64,000 nt of DNA from Virgibacillus sp. SK37 (GCF_000725285.1 NZ_CP007161.1:3324213-3388212); one strand, 5' to 3'. Positions 13,947-23,927 are shown, counted from the first letter of the stretch. The notes: a model not told the origin generated them from the letters alone. Made by a program: numbers and translations.

Positions 13947-14800
13947 AATTCCCTCTTCTCTCGTATTTTTTGCAGAATTCTCACAAGAATAGTTTTTCTT
14001 GCTTTCACCTCATAGAAAGCTAAATTGCGCATTTTTCACAATAGCTTATAAAAAAATATAGGAAGTGTGCGGAAAGTCACAGCAACTGTAAAAAGAACTC
14101 GATATAATATGTATATCTTTATCATATATTAGAGAAATTCCCTATCTATTAATGAAACCCCTTACTAGTCCACACTAAGCAAGTGTACATGAGCACAACC
14201 CTATTGTCAATTGGTTTTAGCTTAGTTTTCACTTGCATATTACTTCCAATATTTTTTGAATATACTGGTAGAAACAATCCTGTTTACTAGGCAGCATTTT
14301 GCTAAACATCTTGTCCTATTTAATACATTTCATACCTCTGGGTAATTTGGATCTTTTCCTGTTTTTGCCATTATGGATCATGCACCAAGGGGTATTCCTC
14401 CATTTGGATTGTCAATCTGGAAATGACACTGAAATCCCCCTATCATTATAAAGGAAATCCTACTATATTTAAGTGACGTTTTTGTGAACACTTTTTGAAC
14501 TTCTCCATTTAAAATATAGAATATTATTTCCAGTTGAATTAACCCCTATTTGATAAGTTTTTGGAGGTGACGCAAGATATTTAATATCGGTGATCCGTCA
14601 TCGTAAGAGGTAATTATCTGCCGCAGAATAACCTCCTGCCACAGAAAGGCTTCTATGGCAAGGAGGTTAGAGCATGACTTCTTTGAAAAAGATGATTTTT
14701 TATTTGCAGTTATAAGTGTTTAGAGCTGCCCCTCATCCTCTATAGAAATTATGAAAAACAATATCCAGGTTCCACACTTTACCTAATACAGCAATGTCTT
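13947..14800. other. Gene-free spacer between atpI and the protease gene
   Basis: This 854-base stretch has no credible protein gene of more than 60 codons. It should contain the minus-strand atp promoter, which I could not fix. Its distinctive part is a plus-strand promoter and structured leader (14495-14740, listed separately). The rest is AT-rich sequence without visible repeats. Confidence 0.6.
14495..14713 (+). promoter_or_regulatory. Orphan promoter with structured leader and 13-codon frame
   Basis: TTGAAC (14495-14500) and TAGAAT (14517-14522) are 16 bases apart. The transcript would contain nested stems (TGACG...CGTCA around GATATTTAATATC, then AGGTAATTAT...ATAACCT) and a large hairpin in which AACCTCCTGCCA pairs with TGGCAAGGAGGTT. 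The AAGGAGG in that hairpin is a perfect ribosome site seven bases before ATG 14674, which opens only 13 codons to a stop at 14713. Removing one T from the T-run at 14696-14701 would give a hydrophobic, signal-like start. It resembles a regulated leader whose gene has decayed. I did not match it to a known riboswitch class. Confidence 0.4.
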
Positions 14801-16984
14801 TTAGCGTTTTTCTTCAATTTGCAATTGAGTTTCATGACTGGTAATTGAGCCATCTTTCAAATAGACGGTGATTAGTGCTTTATATTGACCAGGCTTACCT
14901 ACTGCCGATTTCCTTATCTGTCCTTCATTAATCCCTGTCTCCAGCTCTTCCATCTCCAGTATGGTTCTATCAAAAAGAAGTGTATCAGGGTCATACAGGT
15001 CAATCTTCACTCGCTTAGCTGGTTCAGCCATATATATTCGATACATATACATATCCTTAGAAAATGACTTCCATGTAAATTCAAATCCCATGGCTTTTGG
15101 ATGATCTGCCGACTTATTGACAAACAAATAGGGAAGCTGATACGCTTTTTCGCCTTCCGTAAGCTTTAACCATCCTTGGTGCAAACCTTCTTCTAGTTGG
15201 GTAGTGGAGATAGACAATTTAATAGGAACTTTTCTTTTTTCTCCACCCTTTAAGGTGAACGATAGTGGTAAATTCCAACTTATCCCTTTTTCTTTCATTG
15301 GAATATCAAAAGAATACGTCTGTGGTTGATTTGTCATATTCTCTATTATTAACTTTTTCTCCTTATTCGTTGTTCCGCCATCCGCTTTTCCAAATGCAAG
15401 TAATGAATTATAGATAATTGTGTCTGTATCGATCGCCTGAGCCGGTCGAATTTCTCCGGCTCCTTGCACAATCGGATCCAAGCGTGCTCCTTCCTCTGTT
15501 TCCATCTGAGCTGTAGTCGTTTTCAACGCCCCAAACAACTGATTAACTGTCCAATCCGGCTTCGCTTCTTTAAGCAGGGCAATAGCCCCCGCGACATGTG
15601 GTGCTGCCATGCTCGTACCTTGTAACTCTTTATATCCCTCAGGAACTGTACTTATAATGGATGTCCCTGGAGCAAGGACATCTGGCTTAATATCCCAGTT
15701 TACGGTTACTGGTCCCCTAGAGCTAAAATTGGCAATGGAAACTGGCGTTTCTTTATAAATCGTTTCGACTCCTTTCGTTCCTTGTTTCATTTGTTCAATC
15801 AACCATTGGCCGCTTTTTTTAGTAATTTCTGCTACTGGTACGGTTAGTGGATCACTTTCATTCTCTACCATACCTTGGAATAATCCATCCTGATTATTAT
15901 AAATTAACACTGCAACTGCTCCAGCCTTCTCTGCTTGTTTTGCTTTTTCATAAAAAGGAATTTTCCCTCGTTGAAGAAGCGCTATTTTACCAGATATATC
16001 TTTTCCGTCCTCTGCTTCGGCTATCGGGTAATATTTATCTAATGTCCATGGAAGAGATCCAACCATTGGTAAAAGAGGGATTTCCTTATTCATTACAGGT
16101 TCATACAAGAAAGGAGTTTTTGCAGGTGCACTTGTAGCGCCTACGGACAATGCTTTTGATGCTGTTGCCGGTGAACCAACTGTCCAGTTATTCGGTCCGT
16201 TATTTCCATTTGCAATTACTACAGCAATCCCTAGCTCTATGGCTCGATTTACGGCAATGCTAGTAGGGTAGTCCGGTCCATTTACGGTGTTTCCAAGAGA
16301 TAGATTCATTACATCCACCCCATCTTTGGCCGCCCTTTCCATTGCAGCGATCACTTGAACGGAAGTCCCACTTCCCCCTGGACCAAGTGCCCGATATGCG
16401 TATATCTCTGCATTTGGGGCAACACCTTTAAGCTCCCCATCAGCAGCAATAATCCCTGCAACATGCGTACCATGTAATGTTGGAAGTCCTTCTTCAGGAA
16501 GAGTCTCCATCGGATCTTCATCCAAATCAACCAAGTCATATCCTTGCTGATAATTCTTTTTTAAATCTGGATGTGTATAGTCTATTCCTGTATCAATCAC
16601 ACCAACTTTCACACCATCCCCTGTGTAACCCGTATGGTTTATGGCAGATGGAAGCACAGCCTGGTGATCTCCATCCTTTTCAGTTATGCTTATTGCCTCA
16701 TATGTTTGCACCCCATGCATACTTTTTATAAATTCAAGTGACTCCATTTTCTCCAGATCTTTTTCTTGAGCTTGTAAGGCCAATCCTTTAAAAAGAGTGT
16801 CATATGTTTCTACTACTTTTACAAACGGATGGTATGTTTTAATATACTTTTTATGTTCGAGTGGGTCCCCTTCAACTTCAATGATTACAGATTGGAGGTT
16901 TTCCTCATTTGAAGCTGCGTACGTTAATTGCACGGAATAAACGATGCTTGTAATTAATACTGATATCAAAAAAATATGCCGCAT
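14801..16984 (-). CDS. Secreted subtilisin-family serine protease with PA-domain insert (Vpr-like)
   Basis: This is a pre-pro S8 peptidase of about 727 residues. It has a signal peptide (~1-25), an I9-type inhibitor propeptide (~33-100), and the catalytic triad Asp133 (VIDTGIDYTHP), His173 (HGTHVAG) and Ser460 (GTSMAAPHVAG), numbered from the upstream ATG at 16990; the oxyanion Asn is in ANGNNGP. A PA domain (~320-415) interrupts the catalytic domain, and a C-terminal beta-rich extension follows, as in B. subtilis Vpr. The start at 16984 is preferred because AGGAG is nine bases upstream, against three for the 16990 ATG. It presumably acts outside the cell or at the wall. The gene interrupts the frequent wecB-atpI adjacency. 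Confidence 0.92.
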   Translation of the reverse strand: MRHIFLISVLITSIVYSVQLTYAASNEENLQSVIIEVEGDPLEHKKYIKTYHPFVKVVETYDTLFKGLALQAQEKDLEKMESLEFIKSMHGVQTYEAISITEKDGDHQAVLPSAINHTGYTGDGVKVGVIDTGIDYTHPDLKKNYQQGYDLVDLDEDPMETLPEEGLPTLHGTHVAGIIAADGELKGVAPNAEIYAYRALGPGGSGTSVQVIAAMERAAKDGVDVMNLSLGNTVNGPDYPTSIAVNRAIELGIAVVIANGNNGPNNWTVGSPATASKALSVGATSAPAKTPFLYEPVMNKEIPLLPMVGSLPWTLDKYYPIAEAEDGKDISGKIALLQRGKIPFYEKAKQAEKAGAVAVLIYNNQDGLFQGMVENESDPLTVPVAEITKKSGQWLIEQMKQGTKGVETIYKETPVSIANFSSRGPVTVNWDIKPDVLAPGTSIISTVPEGYKELQGTSMAAPHVAGAIALLKEAKPDWTVNQLFGALKTTTAQMETEEGARLDPIVQGAGEIRPAQAIDTDTIIYNSLLAFGKADGGTTNKEKKLIIENMTNQPQTYSFDIPMKEKGISWNLPLSFTLKGGEKRKVPIKLSISTTQLEEGLHQGWLKLTEGEKAYQLPYLFVNKSADHPKAMGFEFTWKSFSKDMYMYRIYMAEPAKRVKIDLYDPDTLLFDRTILEMEELETGINEGQIRKSAVGKPGQYKALITVYLKDGSITSHETQLQIEEKR

Positions 16985-17159
16985 ATACATGTACTCCTTT
17001 CCTAGGTAGTTTTAGGAATAAGAAGAAGTTTATACATGCAGCGACGGCTGGATTTTTTAATAAAAGGAAGAGTATTATGTAAGCATAAAAAGATTTTAAC
17101 GACATTTTTCAAAAATAATGGTAATCAAATTATAGCCAGTTCCTACATTTCTCCAAAGG

Positions 17160-17418
17160 ATATTTCTGCTCTCCTGCTGATTCATTTCTTCTCCGGCGGA
17201 TTCTCTCGCTCTCCTGCTGATTTATTTCTCCTCCGGCGGATTCTTTCGCTCTCCTGCTGATTTACTTCCCCTTCTGCGGATTCTTTCGCTCTCCTGCCGA
17301 TTTATTTCTTCTCCGGCGGATTCTCTATTCCCAGTTTCACCTGATTTTCCCCACTATTTCGCATTTTCCTCCTACTATGAAATGACGAGATAACATTTGT
17401 GCTCCAACATTTGCAATG
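17160..17418 (-). repeat. Interspersed element with four 40-bp hairpin units (minus orientation)
   Basis: CTCCTGCTGA or CTCCTGCCGA recurs at 17171, 17211, 17251 and 17291, a spacing of exactly 40. On the minus strand each unit holds GCAGGAGAG and TCCGCCGG-type arms. The element's common left end (rc of CTCCAACATTTGCAATGG, then ATGCGAAATAG) occupies 17340-17418. The same 40-bp unit recurs at 31.1 and 41.4 kb. The spacer from 16985 to 17444 holds no gene. Confidence 0.85.
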
Positions 17419-17444
17419 GACCAAGAAAAATCAGCCTATATAGT

Positions 17445-17485
17445 AAAAAGACAATTCCACCTCGACAGGCAGAATTGTCTTTTTT
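17445..17485 (-). terminator. Intrinsic terminator of wecB
   Basis: A 12-bp stem AAAAGACAATTC / GAATTGTCTTTT with a 14-base loop begins at the wecB stop codon and ends in a T-run on the minus strand. Confidence 0.85.
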
Positions 17486-18590
17486 AGTTAAAATAATTCA
17501 CGATGGCATCAGCAATGCGGCGAGATGCTTCTCCATCTCCATATGGGTTGGAGGCTTTAGCCATTTCATCATATGCCCCTTGGTCAGATAGCAACTCATC
17601 AGCCAAGTTAAATATAGTATCTTCATTTGTTCCAGCCAATTTCAACGTTCCTGCATCAATTCCTTCTGGCCGTTCCGTTGTATCCCGTAACACGAGGACA
17701 GGAACACCTAAAGAAGGAGCTTCCTCTTGGACTCCGCCAGAATCAGTCAGGATCAGATGGGCACGTGCAGCGAAGTTATGGAAATCTACAACACTCAATG
17801 GTTCGATTAATTGAATTCGCTCATCATCACCTAAAATCTTATTTGCTGTTTCCTGAACAACTGGATTAAGGTGTACAGGGTAAATGACTTGAATATCATC
17901 ATGCTTTTCAACCAACCGCTTGATCGCACGAAACATCTGTTGCATATTGTTACCCAAGTTTTCCCTGCGATGTGCTGTCATTAGCACGAGCCGCTTATCA
18001 CCCATTGCATCAAGAATAGGGCTTGCATATGCTTCATCCACCGTTGTTTTCAAAGCATCAATTGCCGTATTACCAGTTACAACGATTTGCGATTCCGGTT
18101 TATTCTCACCCAGAAGATTTTGTTTTGACTTTTCAGTAGGAGAGAAATGCAGATCTGCCATCACCCCAGTAAGCTGACGGTTCATTTCTTCCGGATATGG
18201 AGAGTACTTATCCCATGTTCGAAGTCCTGCCTCCACATGTCCCACTGCGATTTGATTATAGTATGCAGCTAGAGATGCGGCGAAGGTGGTTGTCGTATCC
18301 CCATGAACAAGCACCATATCCGGCTGCGTCTCCTTCATTACTTCATCAAGGCCTTCAAGCGCCCGTGTTGTAATTTGCGCAAGGGTTTGTTGCTTTTTCA
18401 TGATATTTAAATCATAATCAGGTGTTATTTGGAAGATATCAAGAACCTGATCAAGCATTTCCCGATGCTGTGCCGTTACTGTGACAATCGGTTCAAATTC
18501 CGGTCGCTTTTTTAATTCCAGTACAAGTGGGGCCATTTTAATCGCCTCTGGTCTTGTACCGAATATTGTCATTACTTTAATACGTTTCAT
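17484..18590 (-). CDS. wecB: UDP-N-acetylglucosamine 2-epimerase (non-hydrolysing)
   Basis: The cytoplasmic enzyme interconverts UDP-GlcNAc and UDP-ManNAc for teichoic acid linkage units and other wall polymers. The 368-residue protein has GTRPEAIKMAPL at the N-terminus, the AHRRENLG motif with the UDP-binding region, and the LTDSGGVQEEAPSLG.PVLVLR.TTERPE signature near residues 284-313. ATG 18590 is chosen (GGAG five to eight bases upstream) over a GTG four codons earlier. It follows upp after 35 bases, so upp-wecB are probably cotranscribed. Bacillus names mnaA or yvyH refer to the same family. Confidence 0.95.
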   Translation of the reverse strand: MKRIKVMTIFGTRPEAIKMAPLVLELKKRPEFEPIVTVTAQHREMLDQVLDIFQITPDYDLNIMKKQQTLAQITTRALEGLDEVMKETQPDMVLVHGDTTTTFAASLAAYYNQIAVGHVEAGLRTWDKYSPYPEEMNRQLTGVMADLHFSPTEKSKQNLLGENKPESQIVVTGNTAIDALKTTVDEAYASPILDAMGDKRLVLMTAHRRENLGNNMQQMFRAIKRLVEKHDDIQVIYPVHLNPVVQETANKILGDDERIQLIEPLSVVDFHNFAARAHLILTDSGGVQEEAPSLGVPVLVLRDTTERPEGIDAGTLKLAGTNEDTIFNLADELLSDQGAYDEMAKASNPYGDGEASRRIADAIVNYFN

Positions 18591-18625
18591 TTGTCTCTCC
18601 ACTCCAATAAAAGCGTATTTATTTA

Positions 18626-19255
18626 TTATTTAGTGCCAAACAAACGATCTCCTGCATCTCCAAGTCCTGGCACGATATAACCATGCTCATTTAACTTTTC
18701 ATCAAGCGCAGCTAAATAAATATCAACATCAGGATGTTCTTCTTTAAGCATTTCCACACCTTCAGGAGCAGCAACCAGGCACATCAAACGAATATTCTGA
18801 GCTCCTCGTTTCTTCAATGAGTGAATGGTCTCATTTGCTGAACCACCAGTAGCAAGCATTGGATCAATGACGATTAATTCACGTTCATGAATGTCAGATG
18901 GTAATTTAATATAGTATTCAACAGGCTGTAGTGTTTCTGGATCGCGGTATAGACCAACGTGTCCAACTTTAGCTGCAGGAATCAACTTTAGCATACCGTC
19001 TACCATCCCTAAACCTGCACGTAGGATAGGCACCAAACCAATTTTCTTTCCTGCAAGCACACTGGCACTAGCCTCAGTCACTGGTGTTTCTACAATTTTC
19101 TCTTGTAATGGTAAATTTCTTGTGATTTCAAATGCCATAAGCATTGCAACTTCATCTACCAGTTCGCGAAATTCCTTCGTCCCAGTGTTTTTATCTCTTA
19201 TATAAGTTAGCTTATGCTGAATTAACGGATGATCCAACACGAAAACATTACCCAT
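18626..19255 (-). CDS. upp: Uracil phosphoribosyltransferase
   Basis: The enzyme salvages uracil by joining it to PRPP to give UMP. The 209-residue length equals that of B. subtilis Upp. The PRPP-binding motif [12 protein letters not shown] (near 128-139) and the C-terminal uracil loop [12 protein letters not shown] are intact. ATG 19255 is used; AAGGAG lies 11 bases upstream, while the GTG at 19267 overlaps it. It is separated from glyA by a terminator and about 170 bases, so it has its own promoter. Confidence 0.97.
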   Translation of the reverse strand: MGNVFVLDHPLIQHKLTYIRDKNTGTKEFRELVDEVAMLMAFEITRNLPLQEKIVETPVTEASASVLAGKKIGLVPILRAGLGMVDGMLKLIPAAKVGHVGLYRDPETLQPVEYYIKLPSDIHERELIVIDPMLATGGSANETIHSLKKRGAQNIRLMCLVAAPEGVEMLKEEHPDVDIYLAALDEKLNEHGYIVPGLGDAGDRLFGTK

Positions 19256-19423
19256 TCTTCCGATCACTCCTTAAGTATAATTCTATCCTTAAAATTGTAC
19301 TCAAAAATCGACAAGCTTTCAAGCGATCTCCGAGGTTTTGTCGAAAACACTTCATAAAACTTCTTGTTTACTAGTTTGCACAAACGATTTGTATATATTT
19401 CTCACTATTACTTTTCACCAATC

Positions 19424-19470
19424 AAAAGACAGCATAACCCGCCATTTGAGGCGTGCTATGCTGTCTATTT
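19424..19470 (-). terminator. Intrinsic terminator of glyA
   Basis: On the minus strand AGACAGCATA and its complement TATGCTGTCT enclose an inner CGCC/GGCG stem, followed by TTTTGATT, directly after the glyA stop. Confidence 0.85.
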
Positions 19471-19472
19471 TC

Positions 19473-20708
19473 TTATGCGTAAATTGGTAACTTACTCGTT
19501 AACTGCTGCACTCGTTCTGCAGCTTCTTTTAGTTTTGCTTCATCTTCATGATTTTTAAGTGTAAGTGAAATAATTGCAGCAATTTCCTTCATTTCCTCAA
19601 CCCCAAAGCCACGGGTAGTAACAGCTGCAGTACCAATCCGTACACCACTTGTTACAAATGGGCTTTCTGTATCAAACGGAATTGTGTTTTTATTTGTAGT
19701 AATTCCAATATCATCCAAAACTTTCTCTGCAACTTTTCCTGTAAGACCAAGTGTAGTCACATCCAATAGTAATAGATGGTTATCGGTACCACCGGAAACG
19801 ATACGAATTCCTTCTTCATTCAATGCTTCTCCCAGCTTTTGGGCGTTTTGAATAATTTGCTGAGAATATGTTTTAAAGTCATCAGATAATGCCTCTTTAA
19901 AAGAAGTTGCTTTGGCTGCAATAATATGCATCAATGGACCACCCTGCATGCCAGGGAAAACAGACTTATCGATTTTCTTTGCATATTCTTCTTTACAGAA
20001 AATCATCCCTCCACGCGGACCACGAAGCGTTTTATGTGTTGTTGTTGTAACAAAGTCAGCATATGGTACTGGATTCGGATGAAGGCCTGCGGCTACAAGT
20101 CCCGCGATATGTGCCATATCAACAAGCAAATAAGCACCAACAGCGTCGGCAATTTCGCGGAATTTAGCAAAATCAATAATACGAGAATAGGCACTTGCCC
20201 CAGCTACGATTAATTTCGGTTGAACTTCTTTTGCCTTCTCTAAAACAACGTCATAATCCAGCTGCTCTGTTTCTTTATCCACACCATAATCAACGAAATT
20301 ATATAAGGTTCCACTGAAATTGACGGGGCTACCATGTGTTAAATGGCCACCATGGTTCAAGTTCATACCAAGCACAGTGTCTCCAGGCTCTAAAACAGTA
20401 AAGTATACCGCCATGTTCGCCTGTGCACCGGAATGTGGCTGAACATTTGCGTGGTCAGCACCGAATAGTTGCTTTGCGCGATCACGGGCAAGGTCTTCTA
20501 CGACATCCACATGCTCACAGCCTCCATAGTATCTTTTTCCAGGATAACCTTCTGCATATTTGTTCGTTAAGACAGAACCCATTGCTTCCATCACTGCTTC
20601 AGAAACAAAGTTTTCGGAAGCGATTAATTCAATCTTATCCTGCTGACGCTTTTTTTCAGCCTGAATTGCTTCATATAATTCATTGTCTGCTTGTTTAACA
20701 TGTTCCAT
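19473..20708 (-). CDS. glyA: Serine hydroxymethyltransferase
   Basis: The PLP enzyme converts serine and tetrahydrofolate to glycine and 5,10-methylene-THF, the main source of one-carbon units. The 411-residue sequence contains the PLP lysine in [14 protein letters not shown] (Lys226), SENF near residue 31 and the glycine-rich [10 protein letters not shown] loop. A strong TAGGAGG ribosome site precedes ATG 20708. It lies 68 bases after ywlG, and glyA-ywlG adjacency is conserved in B. subtilis. Confidence 0.98.
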   Translation of the reverse strand: MEHVKQADNELYEAIQAEKKRQQDKIELIASENFVSEAVMEAMGSVLTNKYAEGYPGKRYYGGCEHVDVVEDLARDRAKQLFGADHANVQPHSGAQANMAVYFTVLEPGDTVLGMNLNHGGHLTHGSPVNFSGTLYNFVDYGVDKETEQLDYDVVLEKAKEVQPKLIVAGASAYSRIIDFAKFREIADAVGAYLLVDMAHIAGLVAAGLHPNPVPYADFVTTTTHKTLRGPRGGMIFCKEEYAKKIDKSVFPGMQGGPLMHIIAAKATSFKEALSDDFKTYSQQIIQNAQKLGEALNEEGIRIVSGGTDNHLLLLDVTTLGLTGKVAEKVLDDIGITTNKNTIPFDTESPFVTSGVRIGTAAVTTRGFGVEEMKEIAAIISLTLKNHEDEAKLKEAAERVQQLTSKLPIYA

Positions 20709-20776
20709 GATATAGCCTCCTATGTAATGAATAAATTTTTAAACTATTTACATTGCAGTTTACCATAAAATTTTAA

Positions 20777-21352
20777 TTACGTGCACCTGTTATTTGCACT
20801 CGTATTTTCATAATTTGCCCGTTGGCCTCCAATTAACTTAGGTCGGGTTCTTGCTATAGTAACCCGGGCATTACCGATATACTTTTGCTTAAAGCGCACT
20901 GGAACAGCAACATGCTTTAGATGCATGCCGATCATTGTCTCTCCGATATCCATTCCTGCATGAGCTTTTACCGACTCTACGACAACTGGATCTTTCATAT
21001 ATTTATAGGCATAGGAAGCCATAGATCCACCTGCTGTTGGAACAGGGATAACCGATACTTCTTCCAGTTGATGCGCTTCCTGTGTTTCTCTTTCCATGAC
21101 AAGTGCTCTGTTCAAGTGCTCACAGCATTGGTAAACTAGTTTAATACCAGTGTTTTCTTTTAAAGATTCCAATGCTTCGAAAATATGTGCAGCAACAGAT
21201 TCACTTCCTGACGTACCAATATGCTTACCGGCAACTTCACTTGTTGAGCAGCCAATGACAAAAAGATTCCCTTTAGAAAGAAGTCCAGCGTGCTTCCATT
21301 CCTCTACGATCGCTTCCAAGTCTTTCGTAATTTGTTCGTGATTATTTGTCAT
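20777..21352 (-). CDS. ywlG: YwlG family protein (UPF0340 / TIGR01440)
   Basis: The 191-residue cytoplasmic protein matches B. subtilis YwlG in length and position between rpiB and glyA. The family has unknown function. Conserved stretches here are GCSTSEVAGKHIGT (near 34-47), QCCEHLNRALV (near 79-89), VPTAGGSMA (near 104-112) and the C-terminal RPKLIGGQRA. The paired Cys and the Glu-His suggest a metal or nucleotide site, but that is only a guess. AGGTGA precedes the ATG. Confidence 0.85.
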   Translation of the reverse strand: MTNNHEQITKDLEAIVEEWKHAGLLSKGNLFVIGCSTSEVAGKHIGTSGSESVAAHIFEALESLKENTGIKLVYQCCEHLNRALVMERETQEAHQLEEVSVIPVPTAGGSMASYAYKYMKDPVVVESVKAHAGMDIGETMIGMHLKHVAVPVRFKQKYIGNARVTIARTRPKLIGGQRANYENTSANNRCT

Positions 21353-21383
21353 CGCTTATTCACCTGCCAATTAGAAAAATAGT

Positions 21384-21824
21384 TTATTTATCTTCATACG
21401 TACCAATTTTACCAATTCGATTAGCATGACGCCCACCATCAAATGGTGTTTCCAGCCAAACCTTAGCAATTTCACGAGCCAAGCCAGGACCAACGACACG
21501 CTCTCCCAAAGCCAAGACGTTAGAATCATTGTGCTGTCTGGTTAGCTTCGCAGAATACACATCATGGGTTAACGCACAGCGGATTCCTCTTACCTTATTC
21601 GCTGCAATGGACATGCCAATCCCTGTTCCGCATATAAAGATACCTCTATCAAACTCTCCTTTTGCAATTCGTTCCGCAGCAGGCAAAGCATAATCCGGAT
21701 AATCGACGGAGGATTCACAGCTGCATCCAGTGTCTTCATATTCCATTCCCATCTCATCCAAAAGGTCCTTCACTTCATTTCTCACAGTCATTCCCGCATG
21801 GTCTGCTGTAATAATTACCTTCAT
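21384..21824 (-). CDS. rpiB: Ribose-5-phosphate isomerase B
   Basis: The enzyme interconverts ribose-5-phosphate and ribulose-5-phosphate in the pentose phosphate pathway. The 146-residue protein has the RpiB substrate motif ADHAG (7-11) and the catalytic Cys65 in GIFICGTGIGMS, with the partner residues in HDVYSAKLTRQHNDSN. It equals B. subtilis YwlF. It starts 30 bases after the chemoreceptor gene and precedes ywlG by 31 bases, so a ywlE-to-glyA transcript is likely. Confidence 0.95.
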   Translation of the reverse strand: MKVIITADHAGMTVRNEVKDLLDEMGMEYEDTGCSCESSVDYPDYALPAAERIAKGEFDRGIFICGTGIGMSIAANKVRGIRCALTHDVYSAKLTRQHNDSNVLALGERVVGPGLAREIAKVWLETPFDGGRHANRIGKIGTYEDK

Positions 21825-21854
21825 ATGACAAAACTCCTTTTTATAAATCTATCT

Positions 21855-23150
21855 CTATGATACCGTAAATTTCGTCAATTGTTTACTTAAACCGTTTGCT
21901 TGTTCTTCCAGTTCATGAGCCAATTGATCCACCCGTTCAATTGTTGCGGCCTGTTCATGTATGGATGCATTCATTTCTTCTGCTCCAGCCGACGTTTCTT
22001 CCGCAATTGCTGCTACCTCCTGTGATTGTTTCACCGTGTTTTGAATGGATTCCAATTGCTTATCTACTAATTTTGAAATCATATCAATTTCTGCAGCTAC
22101 TTCTTGAACAGATCCTGACATTTGCTCAATTGCATGATTGGTATTTTCACCCTGTTCTGCTTCTTTGTTCGCATAAATGACATTATCATTTATCTTCTTC
22201 ACTACCAAATCCACATCCTGCTGGATAGCTGTAATTAGATCAGATATACGATGAACGGCCTGTCCACTTTGATCAGCAAGTTTACGAACCTCCTCGGCAA
22301 CAACAGCGAATCCTCTTCCATGCTCTCCGGCCCTTGCGGCTTCAATAGATGCATTTAGTGCCAAAAGATTTGTCTGTTCAGCAATACCACCTACCATGGA
22401 GATAATTGATTCCACCTGTAATGCATTTTGCTTTAAATGATTAACATCAGCCAAAGACGCTTCTTGATCTTCTGCAAGCTTATGAATACCTGTCACCAAC
22501 TGATTTACTGCCTTTCTGCTATATGTCAGAACTTCAAGCATATTCGTTGATTTATCCTTTGACTGGCTTGCTTTATGCTGTACCTCACCTGCCAGTTCAG
22601 TTGCCATTTCAACAGATTCCGCTGTATTTTGAATTGCTTCCGAAGAGCTTTCTGCACCTCTTGAGATATCATCAATGGAAGAGCGAATTATCAAAGAATG
22701 CTGTGCAGCCTGATCAGACACTTCCTTCATATAGATAACCGACTTATTTGTCTTATTAAAATGTTCATCAATTCCTTGCACCATTGCTGTTAAGCTTTTT
22801 AACATTTTATCAAAAGCAATGCCAAGAGACCTTATCTCATCATCCGATTTAGAAATTTCAATTTCCTGCTCCAAATTACCATCTGCAGCCATTGACGCTG
22901 CTTTTTCCAATTTTTCCAAAGGGCGGGTAATCATTGTCGCAGCAAAATATGCTAAAACACCGGACCAGAATATTCCAAGGGATAAAGTAAGAATGGTGAA
23001 TAATTCCTTAGAAATTTGCCAAAATGCTTGGACATAATCATAAATGACATACAAAAAGAAAGCACTACATGAATAAGTAATAATTGCCAGTACAGTTGTT
23101 AGAAGTACTAATTTAAGACGCAAGCTGAATCGATATTTCTTTTTTTCCAT
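21855..23150 (-). CDS. Methyl-accepting chemotaxis protein with minimal external part
   Basis: The 431-residue receptor has two membrane segments (about 13-36 and 47-69) separated by only about ten residues, so it has no extracellular ligand domain. A HAMP region (~70-125) leads into a long helical signalling domain. The hairpin tip that contacts CheA/CheW is clear ([20 protein letters not shown] near 254-273), and Gln/Glu-rich methylation helices flank it. It may sense a membrane or intracellular signal. Its place between ywlE and rpiB is not the B. subtilis arrangement, so it was probably inserted into this conserved block. Confidence 0.92.
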   Translation of the reverse strand: MEKKKYRFSLRLKLVLLTTVLAIITYSCSAFFLYVIYDYVQAFWQISKELFTILTLSLGIFWSGVLAYFAATMITRPLEKLEKAASMAADGNLEQEIEISKSDDEIRSLGIAFDKMLKSLTAMVQGIDEHFNKTNKSVIYMKEVSDQAAQHSLIIRSSIDDISRGAESSSEAIQNTAESVEMATELAGEVQHKASQSKDKSTNMLEVLTYSRKAVNQLVTGIHKLAEDQEASLADVNHLKQNALQVESIISMVGGIAEQTNLLALNASIEAARAGEHGRGFAVVAEEVRKLADQSGQAVHRISDLITAIQQDVDLVVKKINDNVIYANKEAEQGENTNHAIEQMSGSVQEVAAEIDMISKLVDKQLESIQNTVKQSQEVAAIAEETSAGAEEMNASIHEQAATIERVDQLAHELEEQANGLSKQLTKFTVS

Positions 23151-23165
23151 ATCCGTTTCCCCTGT

Positions 23166-23771
23166 CTACTTCGATATTTTACTGATAAGCAGATCGATAT
23201 ACTCCTCCAGTTCGTTTCGAGTTTCTTTATAAACATGAACACTTCCCCCAAACGGGTCGGAAATATCGTAGCTGATTAAATCTGCTTCCAGTTGTTGAAT
23301 ATGGAATAAATCATTCTGCAGGTGAGCAAATAACTTTTCCTCCAATGTTGCCTGATCCATCTTATGTTGATTTTTTTGAATAAATAAAGAGCGTTTCTCC
23401 TCATATTCCGCATAAACCTGCTTTAACTTACTCCATACCTCTTTATCGGCTTCAGAGACATATTCCTTTAGTGTAAAGTACTTTTCTTGGTAGTTTGGAT
23501 ATTCCATAATTAATGACTGCTTATGTTGTGTTGTCATTGTCAATACAAGATCTGCCCAATTCAATAATTTTTTTGTTATTGGCTGAGATAAATGGCTCAT
23601 TGAAATATTTTTCTCCTCCAATGCTTCAACAGCCTTATAGCTTGGTCTTTGGTTTTCCGCTGCAAAGATTCCCGCTGACCTCACTTCTGCTTCTGGCATT
23701 TTATGCTTTAGTAGCGCTTCAGCCATCGGACTTCTACACGTATTTCCAGTACAGACAAATAATATCTTCAT
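23166..23771 (-). CDS. ywlE: Protein-arginine phosphatase YwlE (low-molecular-weight phosphatase family), with insertion
   Basis: The P-loop CTGNTCRS begins at Cys7, the catalytic nucleophile. Thr11 in this loop is the residue that favours phospho-arginine over phospho-tyrosine in B. subtilis YwlE, which reverses McsB arginine phosphorylation. The general-acid region SDPFGGS is near residues 171-177. At 201 residues it is about 50 longer than B. subtilis YwlE; the extra part is a charged helical stretch around residues 108-165, before the acid loop. The ribosome site is GGAGGG. It lies in the usual ywl order next to mntP. Confidence 0.88.
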   Translation of the reverse strand: MKILFVCTGNTCRSPMAEALLKHKMPEAEVRSAGIFAAENQRPSYKAVEALEEKNISMSHLSQPITKKLLNWADLVLTMTTQHKQSLIMEYPNYQEKYFTLKEYVSEADKEVWSKLKQVYAEYEEKRSLFIQKNQHKMDQATLEEKLFAHLQNDLFHIQQLEADLISYDISDPFGGSVHVYKETRNELEEYIDLLISKISK

Positions 23772-23927
23772 AGGTTACCCTCCGTATTCATATCTCTCTA
23801 TCAAATATATCATAATTATAGACCAAAAGCGCAAGCGTCCGTTTATTAACTTATACTTTAAAACTTCTTCATCTTTACTTATTAAAAAAGAAGAGATCTC
23901 TGCTATTAAGAAACCTCTTACCAATAC

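Noticed and set aside
14495-14713. Known riboswitch (yybP-ykoY, M-box, TPP, cobalamin, fluoride, T-box)
   Set aside because: I compared the conserved core words of these classes from memory and found none; the leader is therefore left unassigned.
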